Shown: in pieces, positions 27,959-38,222 of the stretch
Numbering within the stretch: position 1 is the first letter of the stretch
Layout: each line of letters begins with the position of its first letter
NCBI RefSeq assembly: GCF_020905375.1
Contig: NZ_JAJJBU010000029.1
Span: 16,402 to 80,401 of the forward strand
Reading direction: 5' to 3'
Length of the DNA: 64,000 nucleotides
From: Arthrobacter cryoconiti
GTDB taxonomy: Bacteria; Actinomycetota; Actinomycetes; Actinomycetales; Micrococcaceae
Notes under the pieces: generated by a model
Databases searched by the model: none
The model's input: the letters and a program-made list of their open reading frames with translations, nothing else
Told to the model about the DNA's origin: nothing
Program-made: the position numbers and the translations under genes

Positions 27959-29838
27959 ACGATGAGAGTCCGCCTTGGGCCAAATACACGCGTTTGGCAA
28001 TGAAAACGCCTGCAGAACTCACTTCTGATACGGATTCAAATCTTCTCCCAATCCGCACTTTAGCAGCGCAAGGAAAAGGCCAGGGGGAGCATAGACTCAG
28101 CTGGGTCCGAGTGCCAAGAAGACCGAGGCCATCGACCCTTCGCGCTCTGGCCGTCAGAATGGGGGAGCGGTCACGTTATGTCGTGGCAGAGCCACGACGG
28201 CAGCGAGCGGATATTCGGCTCGTGCCAGCCGCCTTTGCCACTTGGAGCGGTGCTGGCATATTCATCACGCTCCCGTGGGCCTGGTCAGCCGCAGGATCCC
28301 TGGTAGCACTCGTGGTGGGTGCCATACTGGCCTTGGTGATCAGGTTGGCGCAGATCGGAATTGTCCCGGTTCGTGCTCCCTTCAGATCGATCGGACTGAT
28401 GCTCTCTGCGGTGCTGCTGATGGTATGTCTAAGCACGCTGCTATTCAGCATTGGCCTTCGCCAACACGAGCGGACTACAACCCCGCTATCCATAGCCGTA
28501 GCCCACGGTCAGCAGCTTTCCATGACGCTTCGGCTGATGTCCGCACCGAGACCACTGGATTCAGTCCATGGACCACGCCAAGTGATCTTTGATGCGCTCG
28601 TAGTTCAAGCAAGAGCTGAAGGTCGTGCTATCGCTGGGATCATCAGGGTTCACGTCATAGCAGGAGCTGGATGGGAAGACCTGGCAGAAGGTTCGGAGGT
28701 GAGCACCTCGGGACGGATCACTCCAACGCCATTGCAGGATCCGGCGGTGGGATATCTACACCCGGCCACTGCACCCCTTAACGTTGTGGTAGCAGTCGAT
28801 TCGCCTTCGCGTACCCTCAGAAATGGGTGGGAGGCTTCTGCTCGCCGCGTATGGGGGCATGCATCACCAGACACGCAGGGCTTGCTTCCAGGAATGGTGA
28901 CGGGTGAGCGAAGCCTCATGGCGCCGGGTTTGGAAGCTGCCATGAAAACAGCGGGGCTGACCCACTTGACGGCAGTCTCTGGTGCAAATTGCACATTAGT
29001 CCTGACACTTCTCATGACGCTGCTGCGGTCTTGGCATATTCCTAGATTTCTCAGCGTCATGGTCGCAGTCCTCGGACTGGGGGGATTCGTGGCTGTGGTC
29101 GGCCCGGACCCCAGTGTGCTCCGAGCCGCGACTATGGGTGCCATAGGTGCATTGGCAATGGTGGGCGGAAGGCCCCGGCGGGTAGGGACGCTGCTGTCGA
29201 TGAGTATCATCGCATTGATAGTCATGGATCCATGGCTGGCCTTGGACTACGCCTTCATTCTTTCTGTGGTGGCCACCTTGGGTTTGCACCTCTTTGGCAA
29301 ACGCTGCGCCTACTGGCTCGGTATTTGGATGCCACAGTGGTTGGCCCAAGCTGCAGCGATTCCGATGATTGCCCAGTTGCTCTGTGCCCCCGTATTGGTG
29401 CTACTCCAACCTCGCCTGACACCTTTTTCGATTCCAGCCAACATCGCTGTCGCTCCCGTTGTGGCGTTGGTGACAACGGTAGGGACTCTAGGAATGGCGG
29501 TCACCGTCTTTGTGCCGGCAGTCGCTGATGTGTGCGCGGGGATCAGCGGAGCCGGCGCATGGTGGGTTGGAACGGTTGCCCGTTGGGTCTCAGCGATGCC
29601 AGGTTCCAGCGTCGCTTGGCCGTCGGGGGCGCCGGGTGTGGTCCTCATGGCCACTTTGGGAGCATTGATAATGCTGGCTTTAGCCAGCTTGGCAAATCCA
29701 AAATTCGCTTCTACCGTTTCTACCTGGATCAAGTCTAGGGTGTCTCGGCGGTGGCGCTTTCTCCTAGGCTTCGGTCCACTAACAGCTTTGGCTGCCGGAA
29801 TCGGTGCCCTAATGACGCTGGCCATCGGTGGATTGTGA
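27955..29838 (+). CDS. comEC: ComEC/Rec2 family DNA-uptake channel, competence domain only
   Basis: ComEC forms the inner-membrane pore for single-stranded DNA uptake. The 627-residue protein has an N-terminal membrane segment, an OB-like soluble region, then the multi-helix competence domain with TGERSLM...GLTHLTAVSGANCTLV and SVLRAATMGAIGALAM. The C-terminal metallo-beta-lactamase-like domain of full-length ComEC is missing: no HxHxDH is visible before the stop or in the 200 bases after it. The start is uncertain: TTG 27955 overlaps the comEA stop (TTGA), and ATG 28000 is possible; neither has a good Shine-Dalgarno. Confidence 0.88.
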   Translation: MNDESPPWAKYTRLAMKTPAELTSDTDSNLLPIRTLAAQGKGQGEHRLSWVRVPRRPRPSTLRALAVRMGERSRYVVAEPRRQRADIRLVPAAFATWSGAGIFITLPWAWSAAGSLVALVVGAILALVIRLAQIGIVPVRAPFRSIGLMLSAVLLMVCLSTLLFSIGLRQHERTTTPLSIAVAHGQQLSMTLRLMSAPRPLDSVHGPRQVIFDALVVQARAEGRAIAGIIRVHVIAGAGWEDLAEGSEVSTSGRITPTPLQDPAVGYLHPATAPLNVVVAVDSPSRTLRNGWEASARRVWGHASPDTQGLLPGMVTGERSLMAPGLEAAMKTAGLTHLTAVSGANCTLVLTLLMTLLRSWHIPRFLSVMVAVLGLGGFVAVVGPDPSVLRAATMGAIGALAMVGGRPRRVGTLLSMSIIALIVMDPWLALDYAFILSVVATLGLHLFGKRCAYWLGIWMPQWLAQAAAIPMIAQLLCAPVLVLLQPRLTPFSIPANIAVAPVVALVTTVGTLGMAVTVFVPAVADVCAGISGAGAWWVGTVARWVSAMPGSSVAWPSGAPGVVLMATLGALIMLALASLANPKFASTVSTWIKSRVSRRWRFLLGFGPLTALAAGIGALMTLAIGGL

Positions 29839-29875
29839 GCGGCTTGGGAATCGGGGGTCCAGATGGCAGAGTTGA

Positions 29876-31042
29876 GTGTGTGAACAGACCATTGATCGCG
29901 CAGCAGAGAATCACACGGCAGCGAAACGCGCAGCAAGCGATCCCCCAGCAGTTAATCGTAAAGTGCCGAAAAGGGCAGCCTTTGATTGCGGAGCAGGGAA
30001 ACGGGCGGCAGTTGATGATGAAAAAGTCGAACATCGAGGCACTGTGAGCCCGGCATCCAAGGCTGCCTCTGGTGCATCAGACTGGCGGGACGTACCACTT
30101 GCCCCCATCGTGTTGCTGTTTGGTCCAGAAGACTACCTTGCCTCCCGGGCAAGGGAGAACTTGCGGGCAAAATTGCGAGCGTCCGACCCTGAGCTGGAGC
30201 TGAGCGCCCTCGAGGCCGCACAATATACTCCTGGAGCTTTGGCCATGGTGGCCAGCCCCTCACTCTTCAGCGAACCAAAGCTCATCGAAGTCTCAGGCCT
30301 TTCGGCTATGACAGATGATTTTCTCAGCGACGCGATCGCTTATTTGAAAGATCCGGCCCCGGATGTGACGCTGGTTCTCTGGCACAGTGGCGGCACCCGG
30401 GGGAAGAAACTGTTGGATGCGCTCAAGGCTTGCGGGGCCCCCCGCATCGAGTGCCAGGCTCTCAAAAAGGACCAAGACAAGACGCAGTTCGTCAGTCACG
30501 AATTTCTTGCCGCGAGGCGGCGCATAGATAACGCCGCGGTTCGGGCACTCGTTGCCGCAGTCGGTGCGAACCTCTCTGAACTCGCGGCTGCCTGCCAGCA
30601 ACTAATTTCTGACACCGACGGCCTGGTGGGCAGTGATGACGTTGATAAATACTACGGCGGCAGGGTAGAGGCCACTGCCTTTAGGGTGGCTGATGCCGCC
30701 CTGGCTGGCAACGCTGCCTTGGCTCTGTCTTCTCTGCGGCATGCCCTGGCGACTGGGGTTGATCCCGTGCCTCTCGTTGCAGCGCTTGCCATGAAAGTTC
30801 GCCAAGTAGCTAAAGTATTCGCCGCTCACGGTAGTTCCGCCCAACTTGCGCGGGAACTTGGCATGGCTCCATGGCAAGTGGATTCTGCACGTCGCGATGC
30901 TGGACGCTGGACCAGTGAGGGTCTCGTGGCAGCCATCAAGGCGCTTGCCTTGGCCGACGCGGAGGTTAAGGGTGCGTCGCGAGACCCCGTCTACGCCGTC
31001 GAACGAGCCGTGACACTCATCTCGAACTCAGCCCGGCGCTAA
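29876..31042 (+). CDS. holA: DNA polymerase III delta subunit, with repetitive N-terminal extension
   Basis: HolA (delta) opens the sliding clamp within the clamp loader. The conserved part begins near WRDVPLAPIVLLFGPEDYLA and ends with the helical collar domain (KVRQVAKVF...LGMAPWQVDSARR). The frame is open to GTG 29876. The first 56 residues are Lys/Ala-rich and hold three copies of KRAAxD, with mostly synonymous differences in the Arg and Ala codons, which favours real translation. GTG 30044 has GAGG upstream and gives a family-like 332-residue protein, so it is a strong alternative start. The neighbours comEC and rpsT are standard. Confidence 0.85.
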   Translation: MCEQTIDRAAENHTAAKRAASDPPAVNRKVPKRAAFDCGAGKRAAVDDEKVEHRGTVSPASKAASGASDWRDVPLAPIVLLFGPEDYLASRARENLRAKLRASDPELELSALEAAQYTPGALAMVASPSLFSEPKLIEVSGLSAMTDDFLSDAIAYLKDPAPDVTLVLWHSGGTRGKKLLDALKACGAPRIECQALKKDQDKTQFVSHEFLAARRRIDNAAVRALVAAVGANLSELAAACQQLISDTDGLVGSDDVDKYYGGRVEATAFRVADAALAGNAALALSSLRHALATGVDPVPLVAALAMKVRQVAKVFAAHGSSAQLARELGMAPWQVDSARRDAGRWTSEGLVAAIKALALADAEVKGASRDPVYAVERAVTLISNSARR

Positions 31043-31161
31043 CTTCGAATATTGGCGGGCGTCGTGAGAGTGCGGTGTCCTGAATCCAGAGTAAGTCTCG
31101 GGCAGGGCTTTGTGAGAATGATTCTGGGTCCAGAGAGTCTGGCTATAGATACGGCTTAAAC

Positions 31162-31195
31162 GTGTTGACCCCCACCAAAGGGTGGGGGTCAACAC
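31162..31195 (-). terminator. Terminator behind rpsT
   Basis: A perfect 15-bp stem GTGTTGACCCCCACC / GGTGGGGGTCAACAC with a 4-base loop lies 26 bases beyond the rpsT stop. On the minus strand the stem is followed by GTTTAAG. It also separates rpsT from the convergent holA. The preceding 31043-31160 holds nothing I recognise. Confidence 0.8.
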
Positions 31196-31221
31196 ATGAG
31201 TTGCGAAGCGAATCAGCTTCC

Positions 31222-31482
31222 TTAGAGGGCGTTAACCTTCTTGGAGATGGCCGACTTGCGGTTGGCAGCGTTATTGGCGTGAATGACGCCCTTGCTGACA
31301 GCCTTGTCCAGCTTACGGCCTGCATTCACCAGGGCAGTCGTAGCGCTATCCTTGTCAGCTTTGGCCACTGCCGTATTGACCGCACGGATGGCGGTCTTTA
31401 GCTCGGACTTCACCGAAATGTTGCGTTGACGCGCTTTCTCGTTAGTGAGAATGCGCTTCTTCTGAGACTTGATATTAGCCAC
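31222..31482 (-). CDS. rpsT: 30S ribosomal protein S20
   Basis: The 86-residue, very basic protein binds 16S rRNA. The start is GTG 31482, giving the typical [12 protein letters not shown]; the middle carries [20 protein letters not shown] and the end has [19 protein letters not shown]. The frame is open further upstream (to 31617), but that extension is not S20-like. A strong hairpin terminator follows. The position between holA and lepA is the usual one in actinobacteria. Confidence 0.96.
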   Translation of the reverse strand: MANIKSQKKRILTNEKARQRNISVKSELKTAIRAVNTAVAKADKDSATTALVNAGRKLDKAVSKGVIHANNAANRKSAISKKVNAL

Positions 31483-31653
31483 GTTGTATAACTCTCTTTT
31501 GATACGAAAATACGGTCGTAGAGGGCGTAGCTTGGCCATTGACAGCGGCGTGGGGATGCTCGAATTATGGTGAACGTCAGGCCAAGCTGTTGCAACCGCC
31601 GACCTGCACGGGTGCACACTACCAAAAAGTCTAGCAGATACGCGCGGCGGTTT

Positions 31654-32238
31654 TCACTTCCAGCCGTACCGTGTCCGCAGGACATTGGCTACACCAGAAA
31701 AGCGTTTGGCATCCAAAATCGCTCCTTCGCGGCGAACGTCGGCCATGTTGATTTGTATCACTCGATCGAGCTTAACTTCGCTGGGACGGCCCGCTCTATC
31801 CCACGGACCAGTACCGATATCGAGATAGTCGTTATCGTCTCGGTGGTCATTCGAGTGATCCTTGCTTGTCAACATCAGCCCCAATAGTCGTTTGCCGTTG
31901 TGAGCTATCAAGAGGACGGGACGGTCTTTGCCCTGACTGTAATCTTCTTCGAATGGAACCCATGTCCAGACGATTTCCCCGGGATCTGGCTTCCCGTCTG
32001 GATGAGGCGAGTACACCACGGCGCCCGTGCCCTTGAAATCGCCTGGATAGGGAGAGGAAAGGGGGGAGAGGTCATTCCCGGAAGCCTTCCGCCCTGGAGA
32101 AGTAGAGGCAGGGCGCCGGAGAGGGCGAGGTGCCTGGCTGCCAGCGGATCTTTTGGGCGCGGCGCTGGTTCCGGCCTTTAGGAGAGATTCGGCAAGGCCG
32201 CGCAGCAGGGAGAAGAGACGTTTACTAGTAGAAGCCAT
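31654..32238 (-). CDS. PemK/MazF-like protein without antitoxin
   Basis: The 194-residue protein has a basic, Ser/Pro-rich N-terminus (about residues 1-75) and a C-terminal PemK-like domain: GEIVWTWVPFEEDYSQGKDR, then RPVLLIAHN and LGLMLTSKDH, which resemble the RPVLVI...TS signature of MazF-fold RNases. The start is ATG 32238 with TTGGAG just upstream; the frame extends to 32343 without support. No partner antitoxin ORF adjoins it. From recollection, such stand-alone PemK-like genes next to rpsT/lepA occur in Arthrobacter relatives. Toxic activity is not established from sequence. Confidence 0.75.
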   Translation of the reverse strand: MASTSKRLFSLLRGLAESLLKAGTSAAPKRSAGSQAPRPLRRPASTSPGRKASGNDLSPLSSPYPGDFKGTGAVVYSPHPDGKPDPGEIVWTWVPFEEDYSQGKDRPVLLIAHNGKRLLGLMLTSKDHSNDHRDDNDYLDIGTGPWDRAGRPSEVKLDRVIQINMADVRREGAILDAKRFSGVANVLRTRYGWK

Positions 32239-32439
32239 AGCTCCAAGGATATCGATTCGTGACAGCAAGGTCATGCGTCCAGGATCAAGTAAAAATCCGC
32301 CGGTTCTTTGTCGCGGAGAGTTACGTGGGAGACTTGTTGGCAATGAGTGTTCGGCATCCTTTGCGCGGACACAACCCCCTGCACGGTGTGGCCCGACCAG
32401 GCTTGTCCGTTGCGTTCATGCAACAGTAAGGAAACCCCA

Positions 32440-34296
32440 GTGTCACCCATGGCCCGCACTGCCCCGGTGCCCGCCGCAACCGATCCGGCGATCATCAGAA
32501 ACTTCTGCATCATTGCTCACATCGACCACGGCAAATCGACCCTGGCGGATCGGATGCTCCAGCTGACAGGTGTTGTTCAGCAGCGTGACATGAAGGCACA
32601 GTATCTTGATCGCATGGATATTGAGCGTGAACGTGGCATCACGATCAAGTCCCAGGCAGTGCGTATTCCCTGGGAGCTTGATGGAACGTCTTACTGCTTG
32701 AACATGATCGATACCCCAGGGCACGTTGACTTCACCTACGAAGTCTCACGGTCCTTGGCCGCCTGCGAGGGTGCCATCCTCCTTGTCGATGCGGCTCAAG
32801 GGATAGAAGCCCAGACTTTGGCCAACCTTTATTTGGCAATGGAAAACGATCTGACGATCATCCCGGTGCTGAATAAGATCGATCTTCCTGCGGCGCAACC
32901 AGAAAAGTATGCGGCAGAGCTCGCAAATCTGATCGGTGGAAAGCCTGAGGACGTTCTCATGGTCTCCGGTAAGACCGGCGTCGGCGTGGAGGCTCTTCTG
33001 GATCAGATTGTCCGTGATCTTCCCTCTCCGAAGGGGGACCCGGATGCACCGGCCAGGGCCATGATCTTTGACTCCGTCTATGACACCTATCGTGGAGTCG
33101 TGACGTATGTGCGGGTCATCGATGGAAGCTTGAGTCCACGCGAGAAGATCCAAATGATGTCCACACGCGCCACCCACGAATTGTTGGAAATAGGTGTTAG
33201 TTCCCCGGAACCTGTCCCGTCCAAGGGGCTCGGAGTGGGCGAAGTCGGCTATCTGATCACTGGCGTTAAGGATGTGCGCCAGTCCAAGGTCGGTGATACC
33301 GTCACCACTTTCAGTAAGCCAGCGACCCAGGCACTGGCCGGCTATCACGACGCAAAACCTATGGTTTTCTCGGGTTTGTACCCAATGGACGGCGCCGACT
33401 ATCCCGTGCTCCGTGATGCTCTTGAAAAGCTCATGCTCAATGATGCTGCGCTCATTTACGAACCCGAAACGTCAGCGGCTCTAGGCTTTGGTTTTCGCGT
33501 AGGTTTCTTAGGTCTGCTGCACCTAGAAATTACTCGCGAACGCCTTGAACGTGAACATAACCTTGACCTGATTTCAACGGCTCCCAATGTGGAATATGAA
33601 GTCACTCTCGAGGACAAGAAGGTCGTGCAGGTCACTAATCCCAGCGAATATCCAACAGGCAAAATTGCCGAGGTCCGGGAACCTATGGTTGCTGCCACCA
33701 TCTTGGCCCCTACCGAGTTTGTTGGCGCCATCATGGAGTTGTGCCAGAGCCGGCGCGGCATACTCGGTGGCATGGACTACCTTTCCGAGGATCGGGTAGA
33801 GATTCGCTACCGTCTGCCGTTGGCGGAAATTGTCTTTGACTTCTTCGATATTTTAAAGTCTAAGACCCGCGGTTACGGTTCTTTAGACTGGAAGGCCGAC
33901 GGCGACCAGGTCGCTGATCTTGTCAAGGTCGACATCCTGTTGCAGGGTGAACAAGTTGATGCGTTTAGTGCCATCACGCACCGGGACAAGGCCTACGCCT
34001 ACGGGGTTATGATGACCGGAAAGTTGCGCGAACTCATTCCCCGTCAACAGTTTGAAGTACCCATTCAGGCAGCCATCGGGGCAAGGATCATCGCCCGCGA
34101 GAGCATCCGGGCCATCCGAAAGGATGTTCTTGCCAAGTGCTACGGAGGCGATATTTCACGTAAGCGCAAGCTTTTGGAAAAGCAAAAAGAGGGTAAGAAA
34201 CGCATGAAAATGGTGGGCCGGGTTGAGGTTCCTCAGGAAGCCTTCATCGCTGCCCTGACGACCGGTGAATCTGCCAAGGACAAGTCGAAGAAGTGA
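32440..34296 (+). CDS. lepA: Elongation factor 4 (LepA)
   Basis: The 618-residue ribosomal GTPase is thought to act on translocation or on ribosome biogenesis. The G domain shows AHIDHGKST (G1), [12 protein letters not shown] (G3) and NKIDL (G4); the LepA-specific C-terminal domain ends in [26 protein letters not shown]. The start is GTG 32440 (AGGA at 32429), giving M-S-P-M-A-R as in relatives; ATG 32449 is possible. It is divergent from the PemK-like gene, with a 201-base spacer in which I see no clear motif. Confidence 0.96.
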   Translation: MSPMARTAPVPAATDPAIIRNFCIIAHIDHGKSTLADRMLQLTGVVQQRDMKAQYLDRMDIERERGITIKSQAVRIPWELDGTSYCLNMIDTPGHVDFTYEVSRSLAACEGAILLVDAAQGIEAQTLANLYLAMENDLTIIPVLNKIDLPAAQPEKYAAELANLIGGKPEDVLMVSGKTGVGVEALLDQIVRDLPSPKGDPDAPARAMIFDSVYDTYRGVVTYVRVIDGSLSPREKIQMMSTRATHELLEIGVSSPEPVPSKGLGVGEVGYLITGVKDVRQSKVGDTVTTFSKPATQALAGYHDAKPMVFSGLYPMDGADYPVLRDALEKLMLNDAALIYEPETSAALGFGFRVGFLGLLHLEITRERLEREHNLDLISTAPNVEYEVTLEDKKVVQVTNPSEYPTGKIAEVREPMVAATILAPTEFVGAIMELCQSRRGILGGMDYLSEDRVEIRYRLPLAEIVFDFFDILKSKTRGYGSLDWKADGDQVADLVKVDILLQGEQVDAFSAITHRDKAYAYGVMMTGKLRELIPRQQFEVPIQAAIGARIIARESIRAIRKDVLAKCYGGDISRKRKLLEKQKEGKKRMKMVGRVEVPQEAFIAALTTGESAKDKSKK

Positions 34297-35522
34297 CGCC
34301 GTCCGCACTGCCCCTTGGCGACCCTGCCCCAGCTGACGGAATCCTGCCTGAGCAGGCTGCCGTCGGGGCTCAGGCCCGTCAATTTGGGCTCTACACGCAC
34401 ATTCCGTTCTGTGCTGTACGGTGCGGCTATTGCGACTTCAACACCTACACGGCCACCGAACTAGGTGGCGGTGCATCCCAGGATGCATATGCCTCAACTG
34501 CCATACAGGAGATTGAGTTTGCTGCGCGAGCGCTTGCAGAGTCGAATGTTCCCGCTCGAAAATTGAGCACAGTCTTTTTTGGTGGTGGCACCCCCACGCT
34601 CTTACCTGCCGGTGATCTTGTTTCCGTTCTACGGGCAGCGGTGAAGCAATGGGGAATCAAGGACGGTGCTGAGGTGACCACGGAAGCCAATCCGGACTCT
34701 GTGACGGCCGAGTCTCTTGCGGAATTACGTGCGGGCGGTTTTACCCGCGTGTCCTTTGGTATGCAATCGGCGGTTCCCCATGTACTCAAGGTCCTTGACC
34801 GGACCCACAGTCCCCAACGCGTCCCGCAAGCCGTTTCTTGGGCACGCGAAGCAGGTCTAAAGGTCAGTGTGGACCTGATCTATGGGACTCCGGGGGAGTC
34901 CCTTGTTGATTGGGAAACCTCAGTGCGCACGGCATTGTCGTACCATCCAGACCACATCTCCGCTTACTCGTTGATCGTCGAGGAGGGAACCAAACTTGCC
35001 GCGCAAATCCGCCGTGGACAGGTTCCAAATATCGACGACGACGACCATGCCGTGAAGTATGAGCTAGCCGATACCCTGTTCACCGAGGCAGGCTTGGACT
35101 GGTACGAGGTGAGCAACTGGGCCCGAACTCCGGGCGACGCCTGCCAACATAACATGGCCTACTGGCGCGGTGATGACTGGTGGGGAATCGGCCCAGGAGC
35201 ACATTCTCACGTTGGTGGTGTGCGCTGGTGGAACGTCAAGCATCCTACGGCCTATGCCAATCGGCTCGGTAAGGGTGAATCTCCTGCTGCAGGGCGTGAA
35301 ACCCTTGACGTTGACACGCGCACCATGGAAAGAATCATGCTAACTTCTCGTCTAGCTGAAGGTCTCGATACGGGTGTACTCAGTCCAGAGGGCCGCAAGG
35401 CCATTGCCGGGCTCATCGCCGCAGAGCTTGTTGATCCGCTCAAGGCCTTTAATGGGACATTGGTTCTCACACGGAAGGGGCGTTTGCTCGGTGACGCAGT
35501 GACCCGGGCACTACTTGCCTAG
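34293..35522 (+). CDS. hemW: Heme chaperone HemW (radical SAM)
   Basis: The 409-residue radical SAM protein has the cluster motif [10 protein letters not shown] (about residues 40-49), [10 protein letters not shown] and the HemN-like C-terminal domain. HemW resembles coproporphyrinogen dehydrogenase HemN, but the family is now regarded as a heme chaperone or heme-transfer protein. GTG 34293 overlaps the lepA stop (GTGA), so the two are coupled. The 78-base gap to the next, convergent gene has no clear terminator. Confidence 0.93.
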   Translation: MTPSALPLGDPAPADGILPEQAAVGAQARQFGLYTHIPFCAVRCGYCDFNTYTATELGGGASQDAYASTAIQEIEFAARALAESNVPARKLSTVFFGGGTPTLLPAGDLVSVLRAAVKQWGIKDGAEVTTEANPDSVTAESLAELRAGGFTRVSFGMQSAVPHVLKVLDRTHSPQRVPQAVSWAREAGLKVSVDLIYGTPGESLVDWETSVRTALSYHPDHISAYSLIVEEGTKLAAQIRRGQVPNIDDDDHAVKYELADTLFTEAGLDWYEVSNWARTPGDACQHNMAYWRGDDWWGIGPGAHSHVGGVRWWNVKHPTAYANRLGKGESPAAGRETLDVDTRTMERIMLTSRLAEGLDTGVLSPEGRKAIAGLIAAELVDPLKAFNGTLVLTRKGRLLGDAVTRALLA

Positions 35523-35600
35523 AATACTTTTTCGTGCCGAACCCACACGTTGTACTCGATGGCACCTCTTCGCTTTTCCGGTATTGCGTTCGATCGCTGA

Positions 35601-35993
35601 TTACTTCATCAGGCGCAGGTTCCACCGGTAGCGGTACGGGTTGCCACGGTTGACCGCCAGTGCAGCGAGAACGGAAAACACCGTCAAGAAAACCCACACA
35701 ATCAGGGCCAGAAGCTGAAAGACTGATGCAGCGCCCGCGGATACAGTGCTGGTGAGCAAAGCAATGATGTAGAGCACTATTGCCAGGACAGTGGGTGGGA
35801 GAGTGAAGTTCAGTGCCTCTCGAGATTCTTGAGCAGTGAACGGGCCTCGAGTGGCAAAAAGCCAGTAAATCACCGCTGACGGGATGCAGCCCAAAATTCC
35901 GCCACAGTGTGCCAAGAAAGCCCACTGATTGTCTTCGGCAGGCGAGAGCGCGGGCTTGGCCGGATTGCGGGAAGAATTCCCCTGGTTGCTCAC
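35601..35993 (-). CDS. DUF4870 membrane protein
   Basis: The 130-residue membrane protein has three to four hydrophobic segments and a DUF4870 (Tic20-like) pattern: NQWAFLAHCGGILGC, F-x-A-Q-E-S-R-E-A-L-N-F and a final NRGNPYRYRWNLRL. The function is unknown. The N-terminal 20 residues are polar. It is convergent with hemW; DUF3097 follows on the same strand upstream. Confidence 0.82.
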   Translation of the reverse strand: MSNQGNSSRNPAKPALSPAEDNQWAFLAHCGGILGCIPSAVIYWLFATRGPFTAQESREALNFTLPPTVLAIVLYIIALLTSTVSAGAASVFQLLALIVWVFLTVFSVLAALAVNRGNPYRYRWNLRLMK

Positions 35994-36053
35994 TGTTGTG
36001 TCCCTTTCACCATGCGGACATTGTGTTCTACGGTCGTTTTGTCGCGCTACCTT

Positions 36054-36917
36054 CTAGGATACGGGTGCCGTGAGAAAATCGATGACTTCTTCAACTCTGC
36101 CCAACAGGGATGGTTCCAGATCCGCGTAGCTGTTCACTTGGGATAACAGCCGCTGCCATCCCAGGCCGACGTCCTCTTTCGTTTGGTGGGGCCATCCAAA
36201 TGACTCCAGAATTCCTAATTTCCATTCCTTAGTGCGTGGAACCGTTGGCCAGGAGCTGATTCCAAGGGCACTAGGCTTAATGGCCTGCCAAACGTCAATA
36301 TAGGGATGACCCACCACCAGGACGTTGAATTTCGCTGATGGCGATCTCATGAGATCCGCCACAATTCGTGATTCCTTCGAGTGCGGCACAAGATGGTCGA
36401 CAAGGACTCCCAAACGACGCTCCGGCCCCGGCTGAAAGTCATTCACCGCTGCTGTGAGATCGTCGATCCCGCGAAGGGCTTCCACCACGATTCCTTCAAC
36501 GCGCAGATCGTCGCCCCAGACCTTTTCCACGAGTTCGGCGTCGTGCTTACCTTCTACCCAAATGCGGCTGGCTTTAGCGACCTGGGCCCGCATCCCCTGG
36601 ACCTTCCTGGATCCCGAGGCTGTCCGGACGGGTGCCGTGGTGACAGGGCCTGCCGCAGGGGAGACTAGCTCTATGGGCTCACCGTCGAGAAGAAAGCCAG
36701 GCCCCAAAGGGAAAGCGCGGATTCTGTTTTTGCGATCCGCAAGTTCCACAATGAGCATGCCGCCTGACTTTTCCAGCCTGACGATGGCCCCAACCCAGCC
36801 GGTGTGAACGTCCTCAAGGACGAGTTCGCGTTTGGCCTGGACCTTGCGCAGCGTTCGAGGTTTAGGTGCGCTGAGGTCCTGGGGACCCCAATTCTCATAC
36901 TGCACTATGCTTCTCAT
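36054..36917 (-). CDS. DUF3097 family protein
   Basis: The 287-residue soluble protein is recognised as DUF3097 by WGPQDLSAPKPRTL near the start, EDVHTGWVGAIVRLEKSGGM, FPLGPGFLLDG, RIWVEGKHDAELVEKVWGDD (which recalls Toprim-like metal sites) and GHPYIDVWQAIKP. The function is unknown. I chose ATG 36917, because the 39 extra upstream codons look non-coding. In actinobacteria it regularly sits between hemW and hrcA. Confidence 0.85.
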   Translation of the reverse strand: MRSIVQYENWGPQDLSAPKPRTLRKVQAKRELVLEDVHTGWVGAIVRLEKSGGMLIVELADRKNRIRAFPLGPGFLLDGEPIELVSPAAGPVTTAPVRTASGSRKVQGMRAQVAKASRIWVEGKHDAELVEKVWGDDLRVEGIVVEALRGIDDLTAAVNDFQPGPERRLGVLVDHLVPHSKESRIVADLMRSPSAKFNVLVVGHPYIDVWQAIKPSALGISSWPTVPRTKEWKLGILESFGWPHQTKEDVGLGWQRLLSQVNSYADLEPSLLGRVEEVIDFLTAPVS

Positions 36918-37073
36918 CCTGCACTGCGTTCTTGGCCCTGTCTTCCGGTGTGGCTTCGCGTTTGTGTTGAAGCCATCTTGGTGGTGCGTAGTTGGGTAAA
37001 AGCCCATGCTAGCGTGGCACGGCGGCAAGACCATGGCAACGTGCCGGAATGTAGGTGTTTAAAGGTATTAGAC

Positions 37074-37100
37074 TTAGCACTTGGGCACCTAGAGTGCTAA
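37074..37100. promoter_or_regulatory. CIRCE operator of hrcA-dnaJ
   Basis: TTAGCACTT (37074-37082), nine bases, then GAGTGCTAA (37092-37100). This is the CIRCE inverted repeat TTAGCACTC-N9-GAGTGCTAA with one mismatch in the left arm. It lies 58 bases before hrcA, so HrcA should repress its own operon and release it on heat stress. Confidence 0.9.
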
Positions 37101-37158
37101 GTACATGTCAACAACTTTGCTAAGGCGATGTGGAGAGCGACGAGGGAGGTGCATCAGC

Positions 37159-38172
37159 ATGAGTGAGCCACGAAAACTCGAGGTTCTGCGCGCCATCGTT
37201 GAGGACTATGTTCATTCCCGGGAACCCGTTGGCTCCAAGGCGTTAGTTGAGCGCCATCATCTAGGCGTTTCCAGTGCAACGATCCGTAACGACATGGCGG
37301 CATTGGAAGAAGAGGGGCTTATCGTCGCTCCTCACACCAGTTCTGGGAGGATTCCCACCGACAAGGGCTACCGATTGTTTGTGGATCAGATTTCCAGCGT
37401 CAAGCCGCTCTCAGCTCCTGAGCGTCGAGCAATTGCTGTGCTGTTGGATGGTTCTACGGACTTGGATGATGTCTTGGATCGGACTGTACGCACCTTGGCG
37501 CAGCTAACGAATCAGGTGGCAGTGGTCCAATATCCACGGGCCGCCAAGGCCACGGTGCGCCACATAGAGTTCGTCTCACTTGGCCCATCCCAAGTGCTGA
37601 TCGTGTTGATCCTGGCCACCGGCAAGGTAGAACAATCTGTGATCGACGCTGAGACACCTTGTGTGGAAAGTGTGCTGACCGGGCTACGTCAGAAGTTCCT
37701 TGGCGGCGTTTATGGCCTGACTGTTGCTTCACTTCCGGCAGCACTGTCCGGTATTCCGGCTACTGTGCCGCTGAATGAGCAAGAGCTGGCCTACAAGCTT
37801 GCACGCGGTCTGGAGCAGCTGGCTCAGGCGGCCCGTGAGGACCGCATAGTCCTGGCCGGAACTGCCAATCTGGCGCGTTCCAACGTGGACTTCCCGCTGA
37901 GCATCGGTCCAGTTCTTGATGCCTTGGAAGAACAGGTGGTCCTGTTGCGTCTCCTAGAAGAGATGGCACAGGATTCCCTCGGCATGGCGGTGAGCATCGG
38001 CAGGGAAAATCCCCATGATTCATTGGCTGAGGCGTCTGTTGTAGCTACCACCTACGGTCGCGGGGAAACCGCAAAGCTTGGCGTGTTGGGGCCTACTCGG
38101 ATGGATTATCCCAACACCATGTCCAGCGTTCGTGCCGTCGCACGCTATCTTTCCAGAATTTTGGCCGGCTGA
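37159..38172 (+). CDS. hrcA: Heat-inducible transcription repressor HrcA
   Basis: HrcA represses class I heat-shock genes by binding CIRCE. The 337-residue protein has an N-terminal winged helix ([20 protein letters not shown], then [10 protein letters not shown] and [15 protein letters not shown]) and the C-terminal GAF-like HrcA domain with [21 protein letters not shown] 37159 has GGGAGG at a good distance. A longer frame from 37105 would begin only four bases after the operator. The CIRCE site at 37074 shows autoregulation. Confidence 0.95.
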   Translation: MSEPRKLEVLRAIVEDYVHSREPVGSKALVERHHLGVSSATIRNDMAALEEEGLIVAPHTSSGRIPTDKGYRLFVDQISSVKPLSAPERRAIAVLLDGSTDLDDVLDRTVRTLAQLTNQVAVVQYPRAAKATVRHIEFVSLGPSQVLIVLILATGKVEQSVIDAETPCVESVLTGLRQKFLGGVYGLTVASLPAALSGIPATVPLNEQELAYKLARGLEQLAQAAREDRIVLAGTANLARSNVDFPLSIGPVLDALEEQVVLLRLLEEMAQDSLGMAVSIGRENPHDSLAEASVVATTYGRGETAKLGVLGPTRMDYPNTMSSVRAVARYLSRILAG

Positions 38173-38222
38173 TACTAGCTGGGCTTTTCCGTATCGACCT
38201 TTCACAAAAGAGAGCAATAATT

